Assembly (NCBI GenBank): GCA_022828595.1
Contig: JAKGHH010000003.1
Coordinates: 57,773,759-57,837,758, forward strand
Source: Nelumbo lutea
Lineage: Eukaryota > Streptophyta > Magnoliopsida > Proteales > Nelumbonaceae
Reading direction: 5' to 3'
DNA length: 64,000 nucleotides
Part shown: in pieces, positions 11,385 through 23,519 of the stretch
Position numbering within the stretch: position 1 is the first letter of the stretch
Layout of the letters: the number at the start of each line of letters is the position of its first letter
Notes under the pieces: model-generated
What the model saw: the letters and a program-made list of their open reading frames with translations, nothing else
What the model was told of the DNA's origin: nothing
The model's database searches: none
Program-made: the position numbers and the translations under genes

Positions 11385-12830
11385 TGCATCCACACTTTTA
11401 TTAACTTTTATTATTTATTTATGACATTAAAGGTTAATATGTTTGTCCCAAAATTTGAACTATTGATCTTTGCCAAACTATTAAATAATTTTATTTTGGT
11501 TAATTCTAAATTATGTATTTCATTTTCATTTCCAATAAATATAAATCTTGGTTATTACAAATATTTTTCAATTTTATTAATAAAAATATCATAAATGTGT
11601 CTAGTTTTGTTCTACATTTTATGTAAGCTTCTATATTTATTTCTATTTTAAAAATTTTATTACTTAACTACAACTTCATAGGTTGATCAATTTGATTTGG
11701 ATGATTGAATTGCTTAGCCACCACCTGAACTAAAAACGTTTTTTAAGTTTTAAAGTATATGGGTTTATATTGTCAAAAATATTGACATAAATCTAATTTA
11801 ATAAGAAAAAATGGGAGTTAATAATTTAAGTATAAGACTTAGGTGGCGTTTGATAACATGTTCATCTCATGGATGGACCATTTTGGTCCACATCACGAGA
11901 TGAACTCCTTGTTCGGTTGGTCGTAGACAGGACAAAACCCAGACTATATCCTGGACCGTCGCCCGTCCACAACCGAAAATCTCGGCCGCACATATATCTT
12001 GTGGATGTGGTTGGTCCACAACATATTCACACTCTATTTTGATACAATACATTTTTTCTACATATTTTTATTTTTTTTATTTTATATTTTAAAATAATAT
12101 TTTTTAATATTTATTTTAACATTTTATCAATAAAATAATATTTTTCTAATTTTAATTCTAGTACAAGCCTAATAGTGCTCCTTCTCCACTCTTTTTTATT
12201 TATTTAAATATTATTTTTTATATTTTTTTTCAATAAAATAGTATGTTTTTAATATTTAAAATATTTTTTATTCTTTAATTATTTACTATTGCTTTTGTTA
12301 AAATTAATATTTATTAGTTAATAGTAATTTATCAATGCCTTTTTTCAATGCATTTATCATATAAAATGCAAAAATTGGACATACTCAACTATATATATCA
12401 TTCATAAAATGTATATGAGATGCATTGAATAAAAAAGTATGGTGGGGACTAGTCCACACCACGCCTACAGAATGACACTATGGGTGTGGACTGGTCTACT
12501 CAACATAGTCTGTCCACAGTTAGAACAACTGTAGATTATGGTGTGGTGTAGATTGGTCCCTGCCACAGGGTGTGGTGTGGACCAGTTTACGCCCACTAAG
12601 TTCTCATCCACACTACAAAACACCCCCTTAATAGGAGGGGATCAAATGAGGTGGAAAGTAATAATTGAAGTCATATTTTCAACCCTTACCGATAGAGATA
12701 AACTAGATACACAATTATGGGCATTTTAATAGCCATTATAGATAAAATAAAATGACTTTTATACCATTTCTCAAACAAAGAAATAAATGATCATTTTAAT
12801 CCAAATGATTATATCAAAATCTTGTTTGAT
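11385..12830 (+). repeat. AT-rich dispersed repeat, unit B, MITE-interrupted
   Basis: Second copy of unit A, in tandem with it, split at 'aagactta' by a 786-bp MITE (11842-12627). After the MITE the family sequence resumes with 'cttaataggaggggatcaaatgagg'. Confidence 0.75.
11842..12627. mobile_element. Harbinger/Tourist-like MITE with TTA target-site duplication
   Basis: The element starts GGTGGCGTTTGATA, and its right end, read inward on the other strand, is GGGGGTGTTTTGTA, an imperfect terminal inverted repeat. It is flanked by TTA at 11839-11841 and 12628-12630. Comparison with unit A shows the uninterrupted site 'agtcttaatgagaggg'. A G-rich terminus with GTTTG and a 3-bp TTA duplication are known features of PIF/Harbinger MITEs. 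No transposase frame is present. Subterminal palindromic phrases such as 'ggaccattttggtcc' add hairpin potential. Confidence 0.75.
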
Positions 12831-14228
12831 TATTCCCAATCATTTCTAGGATACTTTTTAAATTGTAACAACAAAAAATTACAACTCCAAGGAAGAAAAT
12901 GAAAAATTGATTTCAGAGATGAGAGATCAAACACCAATCATTAATTAAAATTGAAGGGATGAGAGATTCATCATATGGATAGCCGAACTCTGCAGGTAGG
13001 TGGGTTAAATTTCAAAAATTGCTCTCTCCCATGTGGGAATCACATTCCCTATTTTACAAAACTGCATTTTCAAATATCAATCTTGAATCATAAACCAGAC
13101 CAGATCTGAAACCAAAAGGTAGGAGAGGGAAATACCTGATATGGAGTACCAGTAACTCTCAACGATGGTGTTCACGCCCAAGGAAAATGAAAAAGACTGC
13201 TCCCACTGAAGATGACACAACGTAGGGTGGAGCAGAATCAGTAGGTGGTTCTTCAGCAAGAATTCGATGGAGGGCGAGTGAGCACGACTCCAGATCAGTT
13301 TTTCTCCAAAAACTGGTATCAAGAACCTTTCTTGATCGCTTCTACAGGTGGGCATCGAACTGGCTATGGTGGCAGCAATAGGAGAAAGCAAGAGCAAAAG
13401 ATGGCGTCAGTCCAACTGGAGTTGTCTTCTCTCTTGAATCTGTAATCTGATTGGGGGAGAACTGTAGTTCACCCTTCTCCTCTATTTATAGCCTTAAAGA
13501 GAGCTTCACCTAACATCATTAGGAGTTTCATAATCCAAATCTTGTATTTGGATCTGAACTCTCTTTAAGAGATAAGGATAATCCCTTATCTTATCTGCAG
13601 ATAAAGATTAGCCCTCCTAACCCCATTAGTAGTTTCCTAATCAAAATCTTTATTTGGATCTAGACTCTCTAAGTGGATAGGAATAACTCCCTATCCTAGT
13701 TGCTGATATAAATCCCAGAACCGCCCCTCTTAAATTAATAATATTAAACCAGTTCGAATTGGGCTTTATGCCCATTAAGTCCATGTGCTCTCTTATCCTC
13801 CAAGTTGCTGCCCAGTTGTGTATCCTTGTATGGCGTGGGACCCAAACATTGATCTATACATCAGCCACATGGGTTTAGCCCTACCTCTGTTACAAGGCAT
13901 GGACGAATTCATTGTAGGAGACAGTGAACCCCTGAGTCCATCACTATGTGCTCTTAATGGGCCCAACATTTACACTAAATGGTCCCCGGGTCAATCCACC
14001 TTATAAAAACCCAAGGACTGTGGGCAGATTCAAGATTAGCCCATCAGGTATTAACCTCAATGGTCTTACACTTAACCTCTCAGCCCATAATGATCAAACA
14101 TTGCCCGACAAGAGAGGACCTCTCCCTTAACTGCAAGGAACAGTACTGCACTCTCTACTCACATGGATCCCGGGAATTAAAACCTTTTGCAAACATTTTG
14201 CAAACTTTGCGGGTTATGGCCGGCTTGG
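12831..14228. other. LTR-like noncoding region
   Basis: Has several features of a degraded LTR: a TATA-like 'ctctatttatagcc' near 13483 and pyrimidine-rich stretches. A tandem duplication of about 107 bases has unit 1 near 13511 and unit 2 near 13618, each containing 'attaggagtttcataatcca' or a variant and 'tatttggatct'. No matching partner LTR, primer site or coding remnant was found, so no element is claimed. Confidence 0.35.
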
Positions 14229-14670
14229 GGTTTTAGGTCCACAAGCCAACACAGCACGGCACAACCGAGTGGGCCATACAGCCCGTGCCCCACGGGCTAG
14301 CATGGCTTAGCCCACAACTTGGCCCTACACGACCCATATATATTATTTATATTATATATATAATATTAAATAAATTATAATTATATAAAAATATATAGCA
14401 TATAATATATTAATAAAATAAATATTTTTTAATTTTATTATACTAATTTATTTAATTATTGCATATATAAGCAATTTTATACACAAAATTCATATAAAAT
14501 TAAAATTTTAAGTTTTTTATCAATTTTTTTAAATAAATAGCTTTGGCCCGATGCACGACCCGACCTGGCCCAAGGGACTCCCAAAATTTCACCGGGCAGG
14601 GCAACCTAGCTCGTGACGGCCCACACTTTGTGCGGCCCATGGCCCAGCATAGCACGCTTTACACCTCAAC
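14229..14670. mobile_element. GC-flanked, AT-centred MITE-like element
   Basis: GC-rich, partly palindromic ends ('aggtccacaagccaacacag' and, inverted, 'aggtgtaaagcgtgctatgc') surround an AT-only core at about 14336-14540. The end words TGGCCC/GGGCCA, 'cacggc' and 'gcccatggcc' recur in both arms. The same architecture is seen at 19184-19914. No coding capacity; exact ends and target-site duplication were not resolved. Confidence 0.55.
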
Positions 14671-14836
14671 GGAAGAGGAACAGTAACAAACCTGCTCCCC
14701 AACATTGGATCATAACAACATTACCCAATTTGGTTTGAGCATACCCACGGAAAACACATTTCTTGGCCTTATGATCCAATTTCTTGTGATGAGGACCAAC
14801 AATGTGAACAAAGGAGACACATCAAAAAACTCTCAA

Positions 14837-14935
14837 AGGTGCCTTAAACCCCATTCAGGAAAAAGCAAGCTGAAAGGTGCCTTAAACCCTATCTAGAAAA
14901 ATCAAGATGAAAGGTGCCTTAAACCACAAAGTGCG
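14837..14935. repeat. AAGGTGCCTTAAACC tandem triplet
   Basis: Three copies of 'aaggtgccttaaacc' spaced 35-40 bases apart lie at the downstream end of the decayed integrase region, indicating local tandem duplication after decay. Confidence 0.8.
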
Positions 14936-14959
14936 TGAAGGAACATAGTTAAATAGATA

Positions 14960-15480
14960 CATGGTTGTGAGAACTATATCCCCTTAAAAACAAATAGGAG
15001 CTGAGGCACACACAATAAGGTTCTTTGCCACCTCGATAATATGTTTATTCTTCCTCTCTACTACCCCATTCTGCTATATGCACAACTACTTTAATGAATC
15101 ACACCATGCTCCAAAAAGTATGACGACAAGTCATTCTCAAAGTATTCTCTAACATTATATGATCTGAAGACTTTAGTCCTTACTCCAAATTGTGTGAGAA
15201 CCATCTGTTAGAACTGTCATGCCAAAATGGGTACTTCATCACGTGATCTCATCAGATATATCCAAGAATACCGCGTACGATTTTCCACAAAGAAGAGAAA
15301 TTAACGGTAACCACCCATGAAAGAAATGTGGTAAGGACTCCATACATCAGTATGAACAATATCAAAAGTAAGGAAACTTTTTTATTACTTGTTTAAAAGA
15401 ATGTCTACAATGCTTTCCTAACTGACAGCTTTCACATTCCAAACTAGACAACTAAACAAACTAAAACAACTTTAGAAATA
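14960..15480 (-). pseudogene. Copia integrase fragment
   Basis: In shifting minus-strand frames the region encodes CESCQLGKHCRHSF, which matches the zinc-binding pre-integrase segment of Copia polyproteins. Further on comes VRTKVFRSYNVREYFENDL followed by LEHGVIHQSS and ERKN, matching the C-terminal half of the integrase core, including the helix that carries the catalytic glutamate. Multiple stops show it is inactive. Confidence 0.75.
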
Positions 15481-15667
15481 AAACCTCAATGAAAAGAAAG
15501 AAAGATGACCCAAATGATTATTTTTAGAGCATAACCTAACTCACAGACTCTGATCTACTACTAATGTTGCTACTAACATGATGGCTCTAATGTCTCAGAA
15601 TCTCATCCAGAAGGTAGACTCCATTCACCTCACGACCACTCCCAATCGACCTCTTTGATTCCAGATC

Positions 15668-15940
15668 CTACAAAACACAATTACCATGAAGAAAGATCAC
15701 TAAGCAATTCAAATGTGTTATCAAAGAGATTACTAAAAGAAGATTAGTGTGGAGTTTATGGACTTGTAAGACGAAGGATAAAGTAATGTCATTAGTCACT
15801 CTAACTATCAATTTCTTAGCAAAGGGAATAAGGGAACCATCTGTTGTGGAGACTCTATCTCTACCATAGCACAACTAGTAAGAACTAAAAAGGGTGGATA
15901 TATTGGTCATATGCTCAGATGCTCCTAAGTCTATAACCTA
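15668..15940 (-). pseudogene. Copia protease fragment
   Basis: The minus strand reads DLGASEHMTNISTLF, a stop, then LCYGRDRVSTTDGSLIPFA and TNDITLSFVLQVHKLHTNLL. DLGAS stands where Copia proteases have the catalytic DSGA(T/S); the serine is leucine here. The remaining phrases are the typical G-to-protease linker of the family. Inactive because of the stop and the active-site change. Confidence 0.8.
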
Positions 15941-16249
15941 GGGAGGTCCATCCTTACTTGAGGTGGATACATGATTTGCAACTACAATATGAACTACTTA
16001 TATGAGCAAAAGAAGTAGTATGGTTGGCTCATGCACTGTTCTATCCACCTGAAGAACTAGAACTAGTTGAATCCTTCTTACTCATAAGCTGTCCATAATT
16101 TTCTAATTCAATCCTCACTATTGTTGTTGCAATGGACTCCAGATTAGCCTGGGAGAGGGGCCTTGAAGGGTCTCCTATAATTGCCACATATGCATTTCCC
16201 TTCTTGTTCTTAATCCGAGCTGGTATGAGATGAGAATAAAGCTTTCAAC

Positions 16250-17079
16250 AAGTGTCTCTAGTATGCTTGGTCTTCTTGCAATAGTCGCACACCAAGTCCT
16301 TATTGTCCTCCGTCCTAGCCTCACTACTCCTTATGTCTCCATTTTCCTTAGATTTAATTGTATTAACCATTGTGACTGATCAATCACAGGCAGTCTCAAT
16401 ATGATATTCCTCTTGCTCTCCTCCCCAGAGACAAAGGCATAAGCTTGAGAAAGAGTCACACTTTCTCTAGAAAGGAGATGTTGCCTGGCTAAGGGTGTCA
16501 ATGAACTGGCAATGTCAAATTCAAGGTTCAGCCAAGAACTCAAAAACCCTATTCTTTTCTACCTACCCCAAATAGGTTGGTGCATCCTTCATACTCTCCT
16601 AAAGTCTCCAAGTGGTTGATCTATTGCTAAAGAGTTTTCAACATGAAGAAACAGGTGGCAAGAGGTCTATCTCTATTTTTTGCACTAATTACCTTATTCC
16701 TTAACTGATAGGTTCTATCTACATTTTGTTTCTAGGAATAGGTTTCAATCACTCCATCCCAAATCTCCTTTGTAGTATTAGCCCATAAAAAATGTTTACC
16801 AATGCAAAGCAACATAAAGTTACACAACTAGGTCATCACCATGTAATTCTCTTGTACCCTATAAGAGAGATCTATATTAAGTTTCTTCTCCTCCTCAATG
16901 ATGTATCCCAGTTTCCCATGAGCACCAATGGCCACCTTGACTGATTGTACCCATTCTAGATAATTTGTACTATTAAACTTCATTATAGTAATAATTCCAA
17001 ACCCAAAAATATCACTACTACCTCCAACACCTAGACCCATGTTATCGGTGGACTTCTGCTTGGAACTCCAACTCTCCAT
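16250..17079 (-). pseudogene. Copia gag fragment with CCHC knuckle
   Basis: From 17079 the minus strand encodes MESWSSKQKS, then KFNSTNYLEWVQSVKVAIGA, matching the N-terminal gag motif (substrate phrase 'L.GTNY..W'). Further on lies LNLEFDIASSLTPL and then, near 16296-16255, an intact CX2CX4HX4C zinc knuckle (CDYCKKTKHTRDTC). The pieces lie in different frames. Gag would package element RNA; here it is a relic. Confidence 0.82.
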
Positions 17080-17554
17080 TTTACTTCAAATAGTTTAAAA
17101 GCATAAAATAATTAGGTAGAGAGTTTCCAAGATCAAATCGATCACAAACACAAAGGTAACTGACCTTTTTGGACGAAGAAAACCCTATTCGGAGATAAAT
17201 CTCTCTCCTTCCACTATCTCCCACCAAAGAGAAAAGTGAATCGGCCACTCCAGAAGGCCCAAAAAATCATAGAAACCTAACCACCTCCTATAGAATACCT
17301 AGAGAAGTCCAACAGTACCTAAACGCCCAAGATCATATCAAAATTGAAGAGTTCAACTTGACTAGGACTCTTTCCCGCACTCCAATTCTTCCTGATTTTG
17401 ATGCCAAAACATAGATCACCCTCTTGATGACTAAATCACACCAAAAAATCCAGGAACTAGGCAATCTGAAGTAGATCAATCAGCCCTTTATCTCGTCACG
17501 CAATCAGCCGATCTAAGACTGCATGGAAAAAAAACTTAAAGAAACCCTAGCCGA

Positions 17555-17566
17555 GCTCTGATACAA
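17555..17566 (-). other. Copia primer-binding site
   Basis: The minus strand reads TTGTATCAGAGC, one mismatch from TGGTATCAGAGC, the complement of the 3' end of initiator tRNA-Met used by most plant Copia elements. It lies directly inside the 5' LTR. Confidence 0.8.
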
Positions 17567-17895
17567 AGTAAAAAGGTACTGAAATAAATAAATAAATATG
17601 TAAAAGAAAAGAATATTTCTTGAAGAAGAAGAGAAGAAAGGATAAAATGATGAAAAGAGATTTGAGAGAGAAAATAGAGCAATGATGTGGTTGCCCTCTC
17701 ATCTATTACTTATAGTCTAAAATAATAAAGAGTACAAAGACCAATATGCCCTTATAAGGCGGCTAACACATAAAACAATTAAATAACTACTCAAAAAGGA
17801 CCCAACAAGAGTACTATGGTCCCTACTTCCTTTCTAAACAATAAATAATAAAAAACTACCACTATAGACTACACGATTTGTCTAAAACCTCAACA
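17567..17895 (-). repeat. 5' LTR of the truncated Copia element
   Basis: Begins (minus strand) TGTTGAGGTTTTAG at 17895 and ends beside the primer-binding site. About 329 bp. No second copy exists in this window. Confidence 0.7.
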
Positions 17896-18119
17896 AATAC
17901 CTTTAAGTATAAGAGTTAATGAGAGGAGATTAAATAGGGTGGAAATAAATAATTGGAATTACATTTTCAACCTTTACAATCAGAAATAGATTAAATATAC
18001 AAATATGGCCATTATAATAGCTATTAAAGCTGACATTAAAGTTATAATAAATTAACTTTCATATCCTTTTCCCAAACAAATTAATAGAGGGTAATTTTAG
18101 TCCAAAAAAGTTTCACACT

Positions 18120-18120
<1 letters not shown>
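17896..18120 (+). repeat. AT-rich dispersed repeat, unit C (right part)
   Basis: Matches the right portion of units A and B ('cctttaagtataagagttaatgagagg' onward to 'ggtaattttagtccaaaaaa'). Begins exactly where the Copia LTR ends, which marks the insertion point. Confidence 0.7.
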
Positions 18121-18156
<36 letters not shown>

Positions 18157-18157
18157 C
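18121..18157. repeat. (CA)n(TA)n microsatellite
   Basis: Ten CA units run directly into about eight TA units. Confidence 0.98.
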
Positions 18158-18667
18158 ATGTAGCTATGCTGAAATCATTAACCAAAAAATATGGAGTCTT
18201 ATGTATATCTGTCATCTATGCTAACAGCATATCAGTCAGTCATCAATGTTGAATTGATGTCATATGTACAATAAAAAAAATTTGTGATGGTGATGTGGAC
18301 ATGAGATATCAAGTATGTATAAAAAGAAATAAAGTTCAGACCAAAAACAAAGAAAAAAGCGTGAAGTTCAATTCATAATAGACAATTAGGAATATATGAG
18401 CCTTGAATGATGGGAGTATCTAATCTTCTTACTACCAGGTTCTAAACCTATGCATTGTTAGACATGATTCAATTATATTTTTGCTTAAGATATATGTTAT
18501 AATGTGCATAGTGGTCCATGTGACTCACACTTGTTTGCCTAGATGTGCCCACTATAGGTGTTGCTGGGGATTGAATTTGTCTAGGAGGATGAAACATTGT
18601 ACCAGCTCTTGCAAGATAATGAGCTTATACCCTACTTGCACCTCTCCTTACAGGATTATAAGCCCTG

Positions 18668-19166
18668 CTAGGAGCGGCAATTGGGCGGGTTAGGTTGGGT
18701 TTGGTTCCGATTAAGCTTTAACCCAAACCCATCTGACCCACTAACCTGTAAATGACCCGGTTAGGAAAAATTAAATGGGTTAGGTTCAACCCAAAACCAC
18801 CTTAACCTAATCTAACATGCCCAACCCATTAATCTGATACACATACATTATACAAAAAATATAACATAAATTACAGAAGAAAAAATATATAACAAAACTA
18901 TAAAAACATAAAAGAAAAATTATAATAAAATATAACAAAATTATAAATAAACATAGAAAATGAAGAAATAACAAATATTATAAGAAAATATAATAAATAT
19001 TATAAACAAACATAGAAAATAAAAATAACAAATTTTTTTTATGTTCAAACTGAGCTTTGGGCTTTATATAATGGTGGGCTCGAACTAGGGCCTAGTTAAT
19101 AAAGAGGCAAAGCTCGACCCAAACTCGACGACACACAACTCATGACCGGGTCTATTTGACACCGAT
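18668..19166. mobile_element. hAT-like MITE, degraded
   Basis: The left end reads TAGGAGCGGCAATTGGGC and the right end, inverted, CGGTGTCAAATAGACCCGG, resembling the common plant hAT-MITE terminus TAGGGGTGTCAATCGGGC. The arms hold GGGTTAGGTTGGG/CCAACCC words, and the core is an A-rich ATAA array with short near-repeats ('aaaatataacaaaattataa'). No transposase. An 8-bp duplication was not confirmed. Confidence 0.5.
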
Positions 19167-19183
19167 TGATGAAAACTCTTGCA

Positions 19184-19914
19184 TAGAGGTGCAAATCGGG
19201 TCATGCTAGGCCCACCTTTGTCCTATAGCATGTGAACCATGTTGTGGCCCAATCCATACTTCCAGGTTGTGTCGGGCTTGGATTTTCACGCCTACGTGCT
19301 AGCACGACACATCATGACAAAGTGGGCCATGCTATCATGAGACCGTGGCCCGGCACAACCCATATATATATATTTATTTTGTATTATTATATATAATAAT
19401 TATATAAGTATATACATATATGTATATATGTACATGTAATAATTATATAATAACATATAGTACATAATATATTAATTTATATAAATTTTTATTTTCAATT
19501 TCATTATACTATTTTGTTCCAATTGTATTGTAATTTCTTAATTTCATTTTATTATTTCACATATAAACAATTTTATATATCAAAATTCATATAAAATAAA
19601 AATTTAAGATATGTTTCAATTTTTTGTCTATTTTATTAATTTATTTAAAAGTTGCCATAATTTTTTTTAAATACGCCTCTTATGGCTTGGCCCAAGGTTT
19701 GGCTCAAGGCCTAGCCTAGCTCGTAGCACAGCACAACCCAGCTCAGGCCTGCCTGGGCTCATGCCATGGGCCCTACAAGGCTTGACCTATTAAGGATCCT
19801 AGAGAAGGCAGGCATTGCCCATTCGGCCCATGGGCTGGCACGGCATGACCTCTTAAACATGGGCAGCCCGCAAAATCGTGTTGTGTCAGATTGGCACAAC
19901 CTAATTTACACCTA
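19184..19914. mobile_element. hAT-like MITE with AT-rich core
   Basis: The left terminus TAGAGGTGCAAATCGGG pairs with the inverted right terminus TATAGGTGTAAATTAGG. GC-rich arms with GGCCCA/TGGGCC words enclose an AT-only core at about 19362-19660. Same architecture as 14229-14670. The 8 bases outside the termini share only four positions, so a target-site duplication is not established. Confidence 0.6.
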
Positions 19915-20502
19915 TACTAAGTCAACTGAAAAGTAATAGAGATATAAGAAGAGGAAGATCCAAAATTTATCTTATCTTCACATGCTCCAATTGTTGTTTT
20001 CAATTCTTTTTTGATGTTCAGATGAGATTGATTAGTAATAAAGGAGCTGGTGTTGAATGAAAAGAATGACTTCACTATAGGCTAGAAAGAGAGTAGAATT
20101 ACATAATTAGATATAGAAACTTATAAGGGACTTAGAAAAAGAAACAAGTACAAACAAAAAAAGACATTAGATATGGCAACTTCTAAGCATACCTCGATGG
20201 TCAAGTACATGTAGAGTCAATAATGAACAATAAATATTTGCCATGAATCTCACTCTAAAACCCCTCCAAACTCACTGCATAAATCACAAAAAAAAAACAT
20301 GTTATTATAGTAGTAGCTATAACCCTAACTATGGTTGGGGTTAGGGTTTATAAACCTTATTTGGAGGAAAAAGTAATTGCATTCTTCCTTTACATGTGGT
20401 CACTAGGATTTATAGTGGTCACCTTCTCTGGTCTGTTTTACTCTCAAAAGTGAAAGTAAATATGGAGGAAAATGTGCTAGTAGCGATTCTTTATTCACTT
20501 AA

Positions 20503-21177
20503 AGCTTTGTTTGATTTCACTCATAATAATTACTTATTGAAATAAGTACTTAAAATAAGTGGTGGGACCACACAATAAGTGGAAAATAAGCACTTATTCC
20601 TGTTTAGCCAATAAGTTAGGAATTTGTGCTAATTTAAAAAATAAGCACTTAAAAACTAAGCAAGTTTTGAATGCTTTTTTAAGTACTTATTAAATAAGTG
20701 CTTGGTCAAAATTTTTGGGATGACCTAGTCCCTACTAAAATATTTTAATCCCCAAACTACCCCCATGAATGGAGAAAATCCTTATCTTCTCCATTCACGT
20801 ACATTGAATAGGGCAACGATGACTATAACTCATAGAAACTTACTAGTAGGTGGGTCATTTTTCATTTTCTAATGTTCTTATTGCAATAAAACCCAATGTT
20901 TAATTGTTTTTTTTGTGGTTTTTTAATGCATGGACTATGCTTTGTGTTTTTTTTTTTTTTTCAGATTTGAAATATTCACCAAAGTCTCATAGGCAACCAA
21001 AGGTAAGGCCTCTTACACCCAATATTTTGGTCGTAGAAAATACATTTCAAAAGTACTCTTCAATAAGTGCCTTTTAAAAGTGCTTTGATGCATTATGTTT
21101 CATTTTTGTAACAGTATTTATTATTTGCTTTTGTTATTTTTCATTATACTTTAGTATATTATTAATAATTTTTAAAC

Positions 21178-21208
<31 letters not shown>

Positions 21209-21550
21209 CATTACACATATGGGTTCACATGGCACTCCACATGCATTAATGTGAATCCTTATGTGTTTTGAAGTGGTGGTGTGACAAATTCCTTTGAAAT
21301 ATAAAATATAATATGCAAAAACCAATACTTATATGAGTATATTAAATAGGGACTAAAGATGTCATTTTTGCTAAAATAAATACTTATCGAGGAAGTGGCT
21401 TGCCAAACTTTCTCACTCCAATAACTATTTAAAATAAGTATAAGTGGTTTAAAAAAGGGGATGCCAAACAACATTAAGTACTTATTGAAATAATAAATAT
21501 TTGTGTGATAAATACTTATTTTTCAAACCACTTAATCATCAAACATAGCC
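20503..21550. mobile_element. MITE with TAA target-site duplication
   Basis: The left end AGCTTTGTTTGATTT and inverted right end GGCTATGTTTGATGATTAAG form imperfect terminal inverted repeats. TAA is present on both sides (20500-20502 and 21551-21553). Subterminal regions hold many inverted copies of AATAAGTACTTA/CACTTATT. No transposase. A 3-bp TAA/TTA duplication points to the Harbinger superfamily. The 1.05-kb length is large for a MITE, and non-homologous filler may be included. Confidence 0.65.
21181..21208. repeat. (ATT)n microsatellite
   Basis: Nine to ten tandem ATT units inside the 20.5-kb MITE. Confidence 0.98.
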
Positions 21551-21553
21551 TAA

Positions 21554-23212
21554 ATCTATTTGCCCTCATAAGTTCCATACCTCTTTACTTAACGGAAAGG
21601 TAATGTGGTTATTTAACCTTTTCCATCAATATTTAGCAGTTTTTCCCTACAGGGATAACTTAAGTGATTATGCAAATGTTAGGGTAAATTCTTTTCTATT
21701 TACTAAACCATATAGGTAGGCTAAAAATAAAGGCTAAACTATAAGGACCCCCTTTGTACTATGGTCATGAGACAAAGACTCCCTTCTCCGTTAACTCGGC
21801 TAACAAAAGTGGTATTTGACAAAAATACCCTCCACACAATTTTTTAAAATTTTCAAAATGACAAAAATAAACACCCACCCTTATTCACTATTTCTGAATA
21901 GATTTCACTTTTGAGTTTTGACTTAAATGCCGCCTGAAACCAACTGAAAACCCTCATGTAATCCATCCCAATTCCTCTGAGTCCAATCTTTGTCGAGTTC
22001 GCACAAATATCATATCAGATGTAGAAGAAGGAAGTGAAATATCTCATTGTTGTTGTTGGGGAAGAAAAATGTACTATGTCACCATCAATGAAGAAGAATA
22101 TCTCTTTTCGTCATCATTGGAGAAGAAGTCCTCTTTTTGTTGTCGTAGGTGAATAAAGCTTATTTTTTCGCCATCTCTGGTAAAGTGAAGTTAACATATT
22201 GCATAATAGTACAAAAAACAGAGAAAGAAAATTGTTTTGTTTGAATATAAGGTATTTTTTAAACCAATCATAGGATTCTTCGATTTTCCTTTGCTAAAGT
22301 TGTTTGTGTTTATTATTTACCTAGATGCATACTTGGAACATTGTCTTTTGGGTCTTTTTGTATCGATGAATATTTCCTTTTAGTATTATATTGTCTGAAG
22401 TGGTGTTTCATCTTGGAATAATCTTCTTAAGGTTTGTGTTTAAGTTTGTCTGTAATAGTTATTTATTATCTTTGATTTAATGTGTTTTAACAATTAATGT
22501 GTCTGTATTTGATTGCCATTAACATTGTTTTATGAGACTATAATAATGACCAGTTATGTGTTTGACCTTGTATTACTGTGTTTGATCTCAATAAAATAAT
22601 GTTTAGGTTCACATTTTTGTAATAGTTGCTTTTGGTATATGTTTTTTAACTTTGGGTATATATTTGATATTAGTAAAATCAGTACTAGATAGGGATACAT
22701 GGCCTTGGGCATACCATTTGTTTATTGTTATCTTTGGGTATTTAATAGTTCTTTGTTGTTGGAGCTTGAGAGTCAATGGTGGGTTAGAGGTCTTCATATC
22801 TCTACTTTATTACCAACTTTGTCTCCTCATCCATGTCAACATGAGAGCTAGAGGGGCAAAAACTAAAGTATTTACAAATAAGTGTGCCAAAGAATAACAA
22901 TAGAAAATATAGTGTTGTTTCAACTCCTAATGGGCTAACTGGCAAAGGGGTAAACAAAAAATAGGGGAGAGGGGGGGAGTGTTTCAACCCCCCTAAGTTG
23001 CTTATATATGATAAATTATTTCTTAGCTTATTGAGGTGTAAATAAACATGAAGTTGTTTATGAATTTTAGCACTAGTGCTTGTGTGAAGGTTTTTCACCC
23101 AAATGTCAAGTAATTTATACAACATCAACATACATCATGGTAGTTACTTTTTGAACCTATCACCAATTGTATACACTTGTGGTGATGTATTTGTTAGCAT
23201 AATGTTGATGTT
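21554..23212. other. intergenic, dispersed-repeat fragments
   Basis: The 21721-21830 stretch, reversed, resembles the sequence around 34150-34240 ('gttaacggagaagggagtc' then 'tttgtctcatgaccat'), so a fragment of that dispersed family lies here. The rest shows no gene or element boundary; open frames at 22609-23131 on both strands have no recognisable domain. Confidence 0.45.
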
Positions 23213-23217
23213 GACCT

Positions 23218-23508
23218 TATTATAATTCAGCCTGCCTTTGAATTCTGTTAGTCTGATAACAGGCAAGAAGAAATAAGAAGAAAAAAGGAAGAAAGAAAGA
23301 GAGAAAAGAGGAGAAAAGGAGAGAAGAAAATGTTTTGAATTAGTAAAAAAAGTTTCTTCTCCCATTCGATTAGACATATTTTATATTATTAATATAATGC
23401 AAAAGATACATGTGCCCTTATTTAAGTGAGGGATACTAGTTCTAATATAATATTACAAATCAACAACCTCAACATAAGTATAAAGACAAAAATACCCCTA
23501 CACTAACA
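23218..23508 (-). repeat. 3' LTR of deleted Copia element
   Basis: 291 bp. On the + strand it starts TATTATAATTC and ends CCTACACTAACA. It matches 24398-24701 closely but has a shorter purine-rich (GAA/GGAA) tract. Confidence 0.9.
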
Positions 23509-23519
23509 CTCCCCCTCAA
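23509..23519 (-). other. Copia polypurine tract
   Basis: The minus strand reads TTGAGGGGGAG directly before the 3' LTR start TGTTAG, the expected position for plus-strand priming. Confidence 0.88.

Larger units (their letters stand above)
14700..17895 (-). mobile_element. truncated Ty1/Copia retrotransposon
   Basis: Read on the minus strand the order is 5' LTR (17895-17567), tRNA-Met-type primer site, gag, CCHC knuckle, protease and the start of integrase. It then decays and ends near 14700 without reverse transcriptase, RNase H or a 3' LTR. Frames are interrupted by stops and shifts throughout. The 5' LTR abuts a copy of the AT-rich dispersed repeat (unit C), into which the element probably inserted. 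The missing left half prevents finding a target-site duplication. Confidence 0.85.

Noticed and set aside
22609..23131. Overlapping 62-109-codon frames on both strands
   Set aside because: No domain, no splice context, no similarity to other parts of the window.
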